A stretch of DNA of 64,000 nucleotides from Arthrobacter sp. ISL-95 (GTDB taxonomy: Bacteria; Actinomycetota; Actinomycetes; Actinomycetales; Micrococcaceae). The stretch covers positions 211,894-275,893 of the forward strand of contig NZ_JAGGPR010000008.1 in NCBI RefSeq assembly GCF_018613695.1, given 5' to 3'. This document shows positions 36,596 through 45,737 of the stretch, piece after piece. The first letter of the stretch is position 1. Each line of letters opens with the position of its first letter. Made by a program: the position numbers and the translations under genes. The notes under the pieces are model-generated. The model did not search any database. It was not told where the DNA came from and saw only the letters and a program-made list of their open reading frames with translations.

Positions 36596-38008
36596 ATGGA
36601 GACTTACGACGCCCTCCTGACCTCGATCACACCGGTTACCGGCCAGAAAAGCCGCACCATCTTCGACCCGGCAACGGGCGAGGCTGTCGGCGAAGCACCT
36701 GTTCACACGGTGGAAGACCTCGAAACCGCCATTGCAGCCGCTACCGCTGCGCAACCGGCGTGGGCTGCCTTAGGGCACGACGCAAGGTCCGCTGCGCTCA
36801 TGAAGGCCGCCGACGCCGTCGAACGTTCCGCCGAAGAGCTCGCCCAACTCCTCTCCCGCGAGCAGGGCAAGCCGCTGAACGGGCCGAACGCGCGATTCGA
36901 GGTCGGCGCGTGCGCGGCCTGGCTCCGTGCCACCGCTGCCACGCCGCTTGATCCTGAAACCGTGGTGGACGACGGTGAAACCCGCGCCGAACTGCACTAC
37001 CGGCCCATCGGCGTCGTCGGTGCCATTGGCCCGTGGAACTGGCCCATGATGATCACTGTTTGGCAGATTGCACCCGCCTTGCGCATGGGTAACGCCGTGG
37101 TGGTCAAGCCGTCCGAATACACGCCGTTGTCCGTGCTGGCACTGGCCTCGATCATCAATCAGGAATTGCCCGAAGGTCTGCTTTCCGTGGTCTCCGGCGG
37201 CCGCGAGGTCGGCGAGGCCCTGGCCGCACACGAGGCGATCGGCAAGGTCATGTTCACCGGCTCCACCGCCACGGGCAAGGCGATCATTCGCTCCTCGGCC
37301 GATACCGTCAAGCGGCTCACGCTGGAACTCGGCGGCAACGACGCAGGCATCGTCCTCCCCGATTCCGATCCCAAAGCTATTGCTGAGGGCTTGTTCTGGG
37401 GCGCGTTCATCAACACCGGCCAGACCTGCGCGGCTTTGAAGCGCCTGTATGTCCACGAGTCGCAGTACGAGGCTGTTTGCTCCGAGCTTGTCGCCGTGGC
37501 CCAAGCCATGCCGATGGGCAACGGTCTTGACGAGAACAACGTGCTTGGCCCGCTGCAGAACCGGCAGCAGTACGACATCGTGGCCCGCCTGGTGGAGTCC
37601 GCTAAAGAATCCGGCGCGCGAGTACTTCTGGGTGGGAACCCGGACGCGGAGCAGCCCGGCAACTTCTACCCCACCACGCTGGTTGCCGACATCGACAACG
37701 ACAACCCGTTGGTCGCCGAGGAACAGTTCGGACCAGCCCTGCCGATCATCAAGTACAGCACCGTTGATGAGGCGGTGGCCAAGGCGAACGGGCTCGACGT
37801 CGGACTGGGCGCCTCAGTCTGGTCATCGGACCTGAACGCCGCACGCGAAGTAGCCTCACGTATCCAGGCCGGCACGGTGTGGATCAACAAGCACGGTGCT
37901 GTGGATCCCCGCATCCCGTTCGGTGGCGCCAAGCAGTCCGGATACGGTCTCGAGTTCGGAGCCGAAGGTCTGAAAGCCCTGGGAGTCCCGCAGATCATCA
38001 ACGGCTAA
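36596..38008 (+). CDS. NAD(P)-dependent aldehyde dehydrogenase
   Basis: 470 residues. Oxidises aldehydes to acids. Catalytic Cys278 in NTGQTCAALKRL; general-base Glu in TLELGGNDAGIVL; cofactor segment GPWNWPMMI and FTGSTATGK. Ribosome site GGAG before the ATG. Placed next to the amine oxidase and its regulator, it probably oxidises the aldehyde made from the amine. The exact aldehyde is not known. Confidence 0.92.
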   Translation: METYDALLTSITPVTGQKSRTIFDPATGEAVGEAPVHTVEDLETAIAAATAAQPAWAALGHDARSAALMKAADAVERSAEELAQLLSREQGKPLNGPNARFEVGACAAWLRATAATPLDPETVVDDGETRAELHYRPIGVVGAIGPWNWPMMITVWQIAPALRMGNAVVVKPSEYTPLSVLALASIINQELPEGLLSVVSGGREVGEALAAHEAIGKVMFTGSTATGKAIIRSSADTVKRLTLELGGNDAGIVLPDSDPKAIAEGLFWGAFINTGQTCAALKRLYVHESQYEAVCSELVAVAQAMPMGNGLDENNVLGPLQNRQQYDIVARLVESAKESGARVLLGGNPDAEQPGNFYPTTLVADIDNDNPLVAEEQFGPALPIIKYSTVDEAVAKANGLDVGLGASVWSSDLNAAREVASRIQAGTVWINKHGAVDPRIPFGGAKQSGYGLEFGAEGLKALGVPQIING

Positions 38009-38028
38009 CCCCGCTCCGCTTACCCGAC

Positions 38029-38081
38029 TAGGGGACAGATCACGTCGCAATGAGCCTCATAGCGGCGTTATCTGTCCCCTA
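38029..38081. terminator. long-loop hairpin after aldehyde dehydrogenase
   Basis: Perfect 12-bp arms TAGGGGACAGAT (38029-38040) and ATCTGTCCCCTA (38070-38081) with a 29-base loop; a further GGGGACAGAG occurs at about 38105. Intergenic, 20 bases after the stop. Either a terminator or a dispersed palindromic element. Confidence 0.6.
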
Positions 38082-38161
38082 CTTTGGGTTGGGGGCGTTG
38101 CCTGGGGACAGAGAGTCACAGGGTGGACGCGGTTGGTTAGACGGGTGCTCAGCGTGCAACC

Positions 38162-39028
38162 ATGAGCATCATGGCCCAGAAGATTGCGTACCAAGGTGAG
38201 CCCGGAGCCAATTCGGATCTCGCGTGCAAGGAAATGTTCCCCGAGCTCGAAAGCGTCCCGTGCGCGAGCTTTGAGGACGCGTTTGAGCTGGTATCCACCG
38301 GCGAAGTCGATCTGGCCATGATCCCTATCGAGAACTCCATCGCCGGGCGTGTGGCCGATATCCACGTCCTGCTCCCCCAGTCCAAGCTGCAGATTGTTGG
38401 CGAATACTTCCTGCCGATCCGCTTCGACCTCCTGGGAATTCCGGGCAGCACCATCGAAGGTGCCACTGAGGTTCACAGCCACATCCACGCTCTGGGACAG
38501 TGCCGCAGGATCATCCGGGAAGCTGGCCTCAAGCCTGTCATAGCCGGTGACACTGCGGGCTCAGCACGCGAAGTCCGGGACTGGAACGACCCCCGCAAGC
38601 TGTCCCTGGCTCCACCGCTCGCTGCTGGCCTGTACGGCCTTGAAGTCCTGGCCTCCGGGGTGGAGGACGACCCCACCAACACCACGCGCTTTGTTGTTCT
38701 GGCCCGCGAACGCGATCTTCCCTCCAAGGAAGAACTGCCCGGTCCTGCAATCACCAGTTTCGTTTTCCGGGTCCGCAACGTTCCTTCTGCCCTTTACAAG
38801 GCACTTGGCGGCTTTGCCACCAACGGCCTCAACATGACGCGCCTGGAAAGCTACATGGTGGGCGACGAGTTCGCTGCCACCATGTTCCTTTCCGACGTCG
38901 AAGGCCACCCAGAAGACCCTAGACTCCGCCGCGCGTTGGAGGAACTGGAGTTCTTCACCACTGAGGTGCGTGTCCTCGGTGTTTACGCCGCCGACGGTTA
39001 CCGCGAACGGAACACCATCAGCGTCTAG
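38162..39028 (+). CDS. pheA: prephenate dehydratase
   Basis: 288 residues. Converts prephenate to phenylpyruvate in phenylalanine synthesis. Prephenate dehydratase domain (IAYQGEPGANSDLA, IPIENSIAGRVADIH, and NTTRFVVLAR near residue 177) followed by an ACT domain (SFVFRVRNVPSALYKALGGF, then NMTRLESYM with the ESxP-like region) for feedback by phenylalanine. Monofunctional: no chorismate mutase domain. Stand-alone gene, convergent with trxB. Confidence 0.95.
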   Translation: MSIMAQKIAYQGEPGANSDLACKEMFPELESVPCASFEDAFELVSTGEVDLAMIPIENSIAGRVADIHVLLPQSKLQIVGEYFLPIRFDLLGIPGSTIEGATEVHSHIHALGQCRRIIREAGLKPVIAGDTAGSAREVRDWNDPRKLSLAPPLAAGLYGLEVLASGVEDDPTNTTRFVVLARERDLPSKEELPGPAITSFVFRVRNVPSALYKALGGFATNGLNMTRLESYMVGDEFAATMFLSDVEGHPEDPRLRRALEELEFFTTEVRVLGVYAADGYRERNTISV

Positions 39029-39038
39029 TACTTCCGCC

Positions 39039-40016
39039 TTAGAAGTGGGTGGGCTCTTCCACCAGCGCAGTGGCAATGCTGTGGGCGTCGTCCAGAGCGG
39101 CGAGGTAGCGCTCAGCGTCCAAAGCGGCCGCGCAGCCGGTGCCCGCTGCAGTAATGGCTTGACGGTAGCGGTGGTCCACGGCGTCGCCACAGGCAAAGAC
39201 GCCGGAAACGTTGGTGCAGGTGGTGGGTGAGTCCACCTTGATGTAGCCCTCGGCATCGAGGTCAACCTGTCCTTCCACCAGCCCTGTCCGCGGCAAGTGA
39301 CCGATTGCAACGAAGATTCCGGCCGCCGCCTGCTCACGGGTTTCGCCGGTGCGGGTGTCGGTGAGGGTTACACCTGTAACTTTGGTATCTCCGTGGATCT
39401 TGGTGATGGCCGAATTCCAAGCGAACTTAATCTTGGGGTTGTCTTTGGCGCGCTGAGCCATGATGCGCGAGGCCCGCAGCTCATCCTTCCGGACCACTAC
39501 CGTGACGGACTTCCCGAAGCGCGTCAGGAAGGTGGCCTCCTCCATGGCGGAGTCGCCGCCACCAACCACCATGATGTCCTGTTCGCGGAAGAAGAAGCCG
39601 TCACAGGTAGCACACCAGGAAACGCCGTGTCCGCTGAGTTTCTTCTCTTCCGGAAGCCCGAGCTCCTTATACGCGGAGCCGGTGGCGAGGATGACCGCCG
39701 CTGCCTCGTGAGCCTCTCCGCCGCCGGTGACGACACGCTTGAGGTGACCCTTGAGATCAACCTCAGTGACGTCGTCGAACACTATCCGGGCGCCGAACTT
39801 TTCAGCCTGTTCCTGGAGTCCGTCCATCAGCTCCGGGCCCTGAATCCCGCCCGGGAAGCCAGGGAAATTCTCCACTTCGGTGGTGTTCATGAGGGCGCCA
39901 CCGGCAGTGACTGAACCAGCCAGAACCAAAGGGTTAAGCCCGGCGCGGGCGGCGTAGATAGCGGCCGTGTAGCCGGCAGGGCCGGACCCTATGATGATCA
40001 ACTGTTCGGTGCTCAC
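39039..40016 (-). CDS. trxB: thioredoxin reductase
   Basis: 325 residues. FAD-dependent NADPH oxidoreductase that reduces thioredoxin. FAD loop [19 protein letters not shown] at the start, redox pair Cys135 and Cys138 in WCATCDG, NADPH loop [11 protein letters not shown], and [20 protein letters not shown] at the end. Start GTG at 40016 with AAGGAGATATC upstream; the frame is open much further upstream but overlaps the arsenate reductase gene. Lies just after arsC on the same strand and could supply reducing power for it. Confidence 0.92.
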   Translation of the reverse strand: MSTEQLIIIGSGPAGYTAAIYAARAGLNPLVLAGSVTAGGALMNTTEVENFPGFPGGIQGPELMDGLQEQAEKFGARIVFDDVTEVDLKGHLKRVVTGGGEAHEAAAVILATGSAYKELGLPEEKKLSGHGVSWCATCDGFFFREQDIMVVGGGDSAMEEATFLTRFGKSVTVVVRKDELRASRIMAQRAKDNPKIKFAWNSAITKIHGDTKVTGVTLTDTRTGETREQAAAGIFVAIGHLPRTGLVEGQVDLDAEGYIKVDSPTTCTNVSGVFACGDAVDHRYRQAITAAGTGCAAALDAERYLAALDDAHSIATALVEEPTHF

Positions 40017-40062
40017 GATATCTCCTTGGAAGGGTCGGGGGGACAAGCGGGTAAGTGAATTA

Positions 40063-40494
40063 TTAGGCGTCTGCGTGCCGGGCAGGCAAGAGTTCCGCGA
40101 CGAGATCTTCAATGCGGACCTTGATCTCGTCGCGGATGGGACGGACAGCGTCCACCCCCTGTCCGGCGGGGTCATCAAGAACCCAGTCCTCGTAACGCTT
40201 TCCGGGGAAATACGGGCACTCATCCCCGCAGCCCATGGTGACCACCACATCAGATTCCTTGACGGCTTCCGTGGTGAGGATCTTAGGGATTTCTGCAGAA
40301 ATGTCGATACCAAGCTCAGACATTGCTTCAACAGCAGCAGGGTTGACCTTGTCCGCGGGCTGCGACCCCGCGGAGCGGACCTCAATGGCACCTTTGGAGA
40401 GAGTTGTGAGGAAGGCGGCGGCCATCTGCGAGCGCCCTGCGTTGTGAACGCAGACGAACAGAACGGAGGGCTTCTCGGCGGTCTCGGTGCTCAC
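40063..40494 (-). CDS. arsC: arsenate reductase (low-molecular-weight phosphatase fold)
   Basis: 143 residues. Reduces arsenate to arsenite. P-loop [16 protein letters not shown] with catalytic Cys15; further Cys pair in [17 protein letters not shown]. This Cys pattern matches actinobacterial enzymes that may use mycothiol/mycoredoxin rather than thioredoxin, though trxB follows. Start GTG at 40494 with AGGAG upstream. Lies between trxB and a truncated regulator-phosphatase gene. No arsenite pump is in the window. Confidence 0.9.
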   Translation of the reverse strand: MSTETAEKPSVLFVCVHNAGRSQMAAAFLTTLSKGAIEVRSAGSQPADKVNPAAVEAMSELGIDISAEIPKILTTEAVKESDVVVTMGCGDECPYFPGKRYEDWVLDDPAGQGVDAVRPIRDEIKVRIEDLVAELLPARHADA

Positions 40495-40543
40495 GGGTTC
40501 TCCTGTGTCTCTGGGTTGGTCTGGTTGGGATGGAAGCAGTGGG

Positions 40544-41098
40544 TCATGCTGCACGCAGTCGGGGGGCCAAATCGTGGACGCGGCGTGAAATGTCTGCGTA
40601 CGCATCCTCAAACGCTTCCTTGCTGTCTAGCCGCACCGGATCGGGGATGGACCAGTGAATGCCGTGCAAACCCGGCAGTTCCTCATGGGCGTTATCGCAG
40701 ACAGTGACCACCAAGTCTTCGTCGTTCATCACTTGGTCTATCAGGCGGGGTTTTGAACCTGCAAGGTCCAGGCCATGACGGCGGGCGACATCCACGGCAC
40801 CTGGCGCCACACGTTCCGCAGGATGTGTTCCGGCCGACGCCGAGGGAATGTCGCTCACGGTTCGCCACAACGCCGTTGCCAGCTGCGAGCGTGCGCTATT
40901 CCTCGTGCAGACGAACAGGACCCGCCGGGCTCCGTGCTCCCGGCCGGGGGTGAGCCCCTCCAGCGCGCCGGGAGCCAACCGGACATAACTGCGCCGCTTG
41001 TCACCTTCGGAAAGATGCCGGACCGCCAAGCCAGCATCCTCCATGGAGCGCAAGTGGTGTGACAGCAAATTGGCCGGCATACCTAATTCCGACTGCAT
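40544..41098 (-). CDS. ArsR-phosphatase fusion, truncated at its 5' end
   Basis: About 184 residues from ATG at 41098. The N-terminal part keeps only the recognition helix and wing of an ArsR-type helix-turn-helix (SELGMPANLLSHHLRSMEDA, then EGDKRRSYVRL). The rest is an ArsC/LMW-phosphatase domain (VLFVCTRNSARSQLATALW). Intact relatives carry about 40 more N-terminal residues for the first DNA-binding helices. Here the frame runs straight into the end of the pyridoxamine-oxidase-like gene, so the start has been lost. An alternative start at 41143 lies inside that neighbour and does not restore the domain. The phosphatase half may still be functional. Confidence 0.7.
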   Translation of the reverse strand: MQSELGMPANLLSHHLRSMEDAGLAVRHLSEGDKRRSYVRLAPGALEGLTPGREHGARRVLFVCTRNSARSQLATALWRTVSDIPSASAGTHPAERVAPGAVDVARRHGLDLAGSKPRLIDQVMNDEDLVVTVCDNAHEELPGLHGIHWSIPDPVRLDSKEAFEDAYADISRRVHDLAPRLRAA

Positions 41099-41108
41099 GA
41101 CCCGAGTG

Positions 41109-41678
41109 TCAGGCGTCGGCCAGTTCCGCAGGGTCAAAGTCATAGGCAGCAAGTCCGTCGATGCTGGTGCGGTTCTTGGTGATCCGGTAGTCGGCACTAC
41201 CGTCAACGCCCTTGCGTTCAAAGTACGGACCCAACAGATCGCGGTGGCCCTCGAATCTCATCAGGGGAACGCCCCACCCGCACGAATCGGAAACACGGTG
41301 GACGTCAACAACAACGACGGCTCTGGCCCCGGGTTTGTCGTCGAAGCGCTGAGCCATAGATTCGAAGTCAGGGTCATAGCGGGTGACCACGCGGCCCGTC
41401 CCGTGGAGTCGGACAATATTTGGGCGCCCATCAAAAGCGCAGAACATGACGGTAATCCGGCCGTTCTCCCGCAAGTGGGCTATGGTTTCGCTGCCGCTGC
41501 CCGTGACATCGAGCCAAGCGAACGTCTTCTCATCAAGGACCGCGAAGGTGCCCGGGAGCCCGCGGGGCGATACGTTGACGTGCCCATCACTGGACAGCGG
41601 AGCGGTCGCAACGAAAAAGACCACTTGTTGTTCAATGAACTTGCTCAATCGCTCATCGATTGCCCCGTATACCTTCAT
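41109..41678 (-). CDS. pyridoxamine 5'-phosphate oxidase family protein
   Basis: 189 residues. FMN-binding split-barrel protein (FFVATAPLSSDGHVNVSPRG, VTGSGSETIAHLRENGRITV, FCAFDGRPNIVRLHGTGRVV). Family members act as flavin- or F420-dependent reductases or have unknown roles. The start at 41678 (MKVYGAIDERL) has GGAAG upstream. It lies directly upstream of, and abuts, the truncated ArsR-phosphatase gene, with a decayed acetyltransferase on its other side; this region seems rearranged. Confidence 0.8.
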   Translation of the reverse strand: MKVYGAIDERLSKFIEQQVVFFVATAPLSSDGHVNVSPRGLPGTFAVLDEKTFAWLDVTGSGSETIAHLRENGRITVMFCAFDGRPNIVRLHGTGRVVTRYDPDFESMAQRFDDKPGARAVVVVDVHRVSDSCGWGVPLMRFEGHRDLLGPYFERKGVDGSADYRITKNRTSIDGLAAYDFDPAELADA

Positions 41679-41753
41679 GGGAAACACGCTTCCATGAGCA
41701 GCAGCGTGGTTCAAACCTGTCTCAGGGGGCGGTACGGGCACTGACGAACATTG

Positions 41754-41901
41754 ATGACTGTCTTGCTGGACCGGGAGAACGAGGCCAGACTAAAGCTCCA
41801 TCAGGCCCATGGTTTTGCCATCGTCGGGCGGCGGGACCCTATTTGCTCGTGTGAGCACCGGACCCACCACCGGACAATGGCGCGACACCCTGCTGCTGTA
41901 A
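41754..41901 (+). pseudogene. GNAT acetyltransferase remnant (phosphinothricin/ArsN-type)
   Basis: C-terminal fragment. One frame reads ENEARLKLHQAHGFAIVGRR, the typical acetyl-CoA-binding N..S..LH...GF..VG segment, and a different frame after about 41850 reads TTGQWRDTLLL followed by TAA, the usual end of phosphinothricin-acetyltransferase-like proteins. At least one frameshift separates them and the N-terminal two thirds are missing. Related ArsN enzymes occur in arsenic loci, which would fit the neighbouring arsC. Detected by motif reading only. Confidence 0.65.
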
Positions 41902-41929
41902 CGCCGCTCTCAGGTGGTCGACTAATCGC

Positions 41930-44101
41930 CTAACGACCCACCGGCGCCTCTTCCTCGCGAGGCTCTACCGGGGCCGGCGAGGACTCACGCGCCAGCTTGT
42001 GCGGCCACCAGATCTTGCTGCCGATGTCGTAGGCCAGCGCGGGAACCAGCAGGGACCGGACCAGCACGGTATCCAGCAGCACACCGAATGCCACGATGAA
42101 GGCGAGCTGCACCAGGAACATGATGGGGATTACACCAAGGGCGGCGAACGTAGCGGCCAGGACCACACCGGCAGAGGTGATGACACCACCGGTAACGGCC
42201 AGGCCTCGCAGGATTCCCGGACGCGTCCCATGCCTTAACGACTCTTCCCGGACACGACTCATCAGGAAGATGTTGTAGTCCACGCCGAGGGCCACCAGGA
42301 ACACAAAGCCGAACAGCGGCACCGTGGCGTCGGCGCCGGAGAATCCGAACACTCCGTTGAAGACCCAGGCGGAAACACCCATGGCGGCACCGTAGGAAAG
42401 CACCACGGACAGCACCAGCAGCACCGGTGCCACCACCGAGCGGAGCAGGAGCATCAGGATGAACAGGATGACCACCAGCACGATCGGGATGATCACCACC
42501 AGGTCACGTTGGGCCGTGGTGTTGGTATCCAGCGCGGTGGCTGTGACACCACCTACCAAAGCGTCGGCGTCGACTTCCTTCACCGCCAACCGCAGGGACT
42601 TCACGGCGCCTTCAGCCTCGATCGAGTCTGCCGCCGAGTTCAACGTGGCGTTGATGAGCACCCTGCCGTCACGAACTGCGGGGTCAGCGGGAGTGCCGGG
42701 AGCACCGGTGATGGGAACATTTCCGTCAGCCAGCAGGTAGGCGTCGCCCACGCCGTCGGCCGCTTTGACCTTGTCCAGCACCTGCTGCGCGGAACCTTGT
42801 GAGGCGACCACGACGGCGGGGCTTCCGCTGCCGGCGTCGAAGTGGCGCGCCAGCGCTTCCTGGCCGTCCACGGCGTCGGATGCGGAAAGGATGACGTCCG
42901 TCTGCGGAACACCGTTGGCCTTCAGCTGCATCAAGCCAGTGGAAGCTGCAAGGAGGAGCAGGACCGAAGCCACCCACACAACGCGCGGCCGCTTGGAGAC
43001 CAGACGGCCGGTGGCGCGCCACAGACCCTTTTGCCACTCAAGGCCGGTGACAATCTCCGGTTCGCGTTCGTCGTCGGGCAGCAGCTTGGGACTGAAGGGC
43101 CAGAAGACCGCCCGGCCCAGCAACGCCATGAGCGCAGGCAGGAGCGTGAGCGCAGCGAACAGGGAGCAAAGGATTCCGGCGGCAGCAACAGGACCCAGCG
43201 CCTTGTTGGAATTCAGATCGGAGAACAGCAGGCAGAGCAGCGCGATGATGACCGTGGCACCGGAAGCGAGGATCGGTTCGAATGAGGCCTTCCACGCCGT
43301 AATCACAGCCTGCGTACGGTTGGTGGTGTGCGTCAGCGCCTCCCGGAACCGCGCCACGAACAGCAGCGCATAGTCCGTCGCAGCGCCAATGACCAGGATG
43401 GACAGGATGCCTTGGCTCTGGCCGTTCAATTGGATCCAACCGGCCTTGGCCATTCCAAACACCAGCAGAATCGCGGCACACAAGGCGAACACAGAGGTGA
43501 GCAGCACAGCGATGGGCAGCACCACTGAACGGTAGACCAGCAGCAGAATCACGAACACGGCACCGAGGGCAACCAGCAGCAGGATGCCGTCAATCCCACC
43601 GAAAGCGTTGACGAGGTCGGCGGTCAAGCCGGCCGGCCCGGTGACGAAAGCCTTCATGCCGTCCGGGGCGCCGGGCTGCACCACGTCGCGCAGCTCCTGG
43701 ACTTTCTCGCGCAGTTCATCGGAGGACGCCATGGGAACAACGAACTGAATGGCCTTGCCGCCTTGGGACGGAATGGGCCCGACGACGGCGCTCCCCAACT
43801 TGAGTGCCTCGATGTCGGCTTTCAGCTGGGCTGCTTCGCCCAACTGTGCAGGGGTGAAGGAAGCATCGCTCTCAACGATGACGATTGCCGGGATCTCTTC
43901 GGAGTCCCGGAACTTGGCCTGCCAGTCCCCGGCTTCCGTGGCCTCAGCGCCGGCGGGAAGGAAGGAGGCCTGGTCATTGGACGAAACCTCTTCCAAGCGC
44001 CCGAACGTTGGGCCGCCGATTCCTGCGATGCCCAACCACGTGATAACCAGCACCACCGGTATCAGCCAGCGCAGCCAGAACGGTACCTTCTGCGAGTTCA
44101 T
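41930..44101 (-). CDS. MMPL/RND family transporter
   Basis: 723 residues, two repeats of an extracytoplasmic domain plus six membrane helices each. Typical segments are VIGAATDYALLFVARFREAL in the first half and LGVDYNIFLMSRVREE in the second. Proton-driven efflux or lipid export is the family role; the substrate is unknown. The C-terminus is charged (REEEAPVGR). Divergent from a MarR gene with a perfect 12-5-12 palindrome between the two, which suggests repression of this pump by MarR. Confidence 0.9.
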   Translation of the reverse strand: MNSQKVPFWLRWLIPVVLVITWLGIAGIGGPTFGRLEEVSSNDQASFLPAGAEATEAGDWQAKFRDSEEIPAIVIVESDASFTPAQLGEAAQLKADIEALKLGSAVVGPIPSQGGKAIQFVVPMASSDELREKVQELRDVVQPGAPDGMKAFVTGPAGLTADLVNAFGGIDGILLLVALGAVFVILLLVYRSVVLPIAVLLTSVFALCAAILLVFGMAKAGWIQLNGQSQGILSILVIGAATDYALLFVARFREALTHTTNRTQAVITAWKASFEPILASGATVIIALLCLLFSDLNSNKALGPVAAAGILCSLFAALTLLPALMALLGRAVFWPFSPKLLPDDEREPEIVTGLEWQKGLWRATGRLVSKRPRVVWVASVLLLLAASTGLMQLKANGVPQTDVILSASDAVDGQEALARHFDAGSGSPAVVVASQGSAQQVLDKVKAADGVGDAYLLADGNVPITGAPGTPADPAVRDGRVLINATLNSAADSIEAEGAVKSLRLAVKEVDADALVGGVTATALDTNTTAQRDLVVIIPIVLVVILFILMLLLRSVVAPVLLVLSVVLSYGAAMGVSAWVFNGVFGFSGADATVPLFGFVFLVALGVDYNIFLMSRVREESLRHGTRPGILRGLAVTGGVITSAGVVLAATFAALGVIPIMFLVQLAFIVAFGVLLDTVLVRSLLVPALAYDIGSKIWWPHKLARESSPAPVEPREEEAPVGR

Positions 44102-44138
44102 GAGTCCTTCTTCTCTGGGAATGCTTGATGGCCTTTAT

Positions 44139-44167
44139 TTCCATCATAGATTATCTCTATGATGGAA
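44139..44167. promoter_or_regulatory. MarR operator between MMPL pump and MarR genes
   Basis: Perfect palindrome: arms TTCCATCATAGA and TCTATGATGGAA around TTATC. It lies 38 bases upstream of the pump start and 101 upstream of the MarR start. Size and symmetry fit a MarR dimer site. Confidence 0.8.
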
Positions 44168-44268
44168 CTATTCCAAGAGTGCAAGGATGAGAATGCCGGA
44201 ATCCCCTACTGCTGGGAGTAGTATCCGGAAGGCAGTAATCACCACACAACGCTGGCAGGAGGGCGGAG

Positions 44269-44790
44269 ATGTCGGAACCAACAGCCCCGCGCCCCGAGGC
44301 GAGCCGACCCGAAAACGCGGCTCCCCAAGAACTCGTGCGGCTCCTCCAGGACTTCACCCTCGAAGCCAACCACTATGTGGACGCAGCAGGCGGCCGGAAC
44401 GACATGCACCGCACGGACCTCAACGCGCTCGCCGTCATCATGCGCCATTCTGCAGCGGGCGAAGTGGTTACGCCGGGTGTTCTCCGGGCCGAACTCCGGC
44501 TCAGCTCCCCGGCTACCACGGCGTTGGTTGACCGCCTGCACGCCTCCGGGCACGTGGTGCGCGAACGTCTTGGCGCGGACCGTCGGCAAGTCCAGTTGCA
44601 GATGACACCCAAGGCGTACCGGGACGGAAGCGCCATGTTTATGCCGCTTGCCATTCGCATGGGCAAGGCGATGGCCGCTTACAGCCCTGCGGAACTGGAA
44701 CTTGTTACCCGGTTCATGACTGACATGGTGGAGGCCACTCTGGCGGCCCGCGAAGAAGCCGTCCAACCTGACTCCTCGCGTTCCACCTAA
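44269..44790 (+). CDS. MarR family transcriptional regulator
   Basis: 173 residues. Winged-helix MarR protein: recognition region LRLSSPATTALVDRLHASGH and wing RERLGADRRQVQLQMTPK. The N-terminus (about 20 residues) is unstructured. It probably represses the divergent MMPL pump via the palindrome at 44139, with induction by a pump substrate. Ribosome site GGAGGGCGGAG-like, good. Confidence 0.9.
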   Translation: MSEPTAPRPEASRPENAAPQELVRLLQDFTLEANHYVDAAGGRNDMHRTDLNALAVIMRHSAAGEVVTPGVLRAELRLSSPATTALVDRLHASGHVVRERLGADRRQVQLQMTPKAYRDGSAMFMPLAIRMGKAMAAYSPAELELVTRFMTDMVEATLAAREEAVQPDSSRST

Positions 44791-44819
44791 ATTCACCCTC
44801 CAAGTTGTAGCGTTCTCCT

Positions 44820-45635
44820 ATGAACGCGCAGCAGCCTGAAGATGTCTATACCCACGGGCACCACGAGTCGGTTGTCCGGGCCCACGCCTCACGGACGGTC
44901 GAGAATTCGGCCGCGTTTGTGATTCCCCATCTCACTCCCGGAACGTCAGTGCTCGACGTCGGGTGCGGACCCGGCAGCATCACGTGCGACTTTGCGGCGC
45001 TGGTTGCGCCCGGGCAAGTCATCGGTTTGGACCGGTCCGCAGATATCGTCGCCCAAGCCACGGAACTGGCTACCGACCGCGGCGTGGACAACGTGACGTT
45101 CCAGGCCGGCAACATCTACGATCTCGACTTTGAGGATGAGTCTTTCGACCTCGTCCACGCCCACCAGGTCCTCCAGCACCTGACCGATCCGGTTGCTGCC
45201 CTCCGGGAAATGCGCCGGGTGGCGAAACCCGGCGCGATCGTTGCCGTCCGCGACGCCGATTTCCACGGCATGAGCTGGTATCCCGAAGTCCCCGAGCTGG
45301 ACGATTGGATGGAGCTCTACCAGAAAATCGCGCGTCGCAACGGAGCAGAACCCGACGCCGGCCGTCGCCTGGTTTCCTGGGCCCAACAGGCGGGTTTCAC
45401 CCAGGTGGCACCCACCAGCAGCAACTGGCTCTACGCCACCGCCCAGCAACGTGCGTGGCAATCCCGCGTCTGGAGCGAGAGGGTTCTGCATTCAGCGTTC
45501 GCCGAGCAAGCCCTGGAGTACGGCTTCGCCAACGAAGCCGATCTCGCCCGGATCGCCGCGGGCTGGCACCGCTGGGGAGCAACCGATGACGGTTTCTTCC
45601 TCATCCCCAACGGCGAGGTGATCGCCCGGGCCTGA
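44820..45635 (+). CDS. class I SAM-dependent methyltransferase
   Basis: 271 residues. Motif I VLDVGCGPGSITCDFA near residues 43-58, motif II VIGLDRSADIV, and FDLVHAHQVLQHLTDPVAAL. A Methyltransf_11/25-type enzyme; substrate unknown, with resemblance to ubiquinone/menaquinone-type methylases in the motif order. Begins 29 bases after the MarR gene, so it could be in the same transcript. Confidence 0.85.
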   Translation: MNAQQPEDVYTHGHHESVVRAHASRTVENSAAFVIPHLTPGTSVLDVGCGPGSITCDFAALVAPGQVIGLDRSADIVAQATELATDRGVDNVTFQAGNIYDLDFEDESFDLVHAHQVLQHLTDPVAALREMRRVAKPGAIVAVRDADFHGMSWYPEVPELDDWMELYQKIARRNGAEPDAGRRLVSWAQQAGFTQVAPTSSNWLYATAQQRAWQSRVWSERVLHSAFAEQALEYGFANEADLARIAAGWHRWGATDDGFFLIPNGEVIARA

Positions 45636-45662
45636 ACTTTTTCAAGAAAGTTTTCCCAACCA

Positions 45663-45689
45663 TGTAGAAATGCCGCCTGCAGTTCCGAC
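45663..45689 (+). promoter_or_regulatory. candidate ECF-sigma-dependent promoter
   Basis: TGTAGA (45663-45668), a 17-base spacer, then CGAC (45686-45689), about 50 bases before the YciI start. ECF42 sigma factors are reported to use TGTCGA-type -35 and CGA(T)C-type -10 elements at YciI/DGPF genes; this site has one mismatch in the -35. Recall of that consensus is from memory, so it is tentative. Confidence 0.4.
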
Positions 45690-45737
45690 CTATGAGTGAA
45701 AGCACCCACAAAGGGCGCTCCTCACAAGGAGTTTGAA

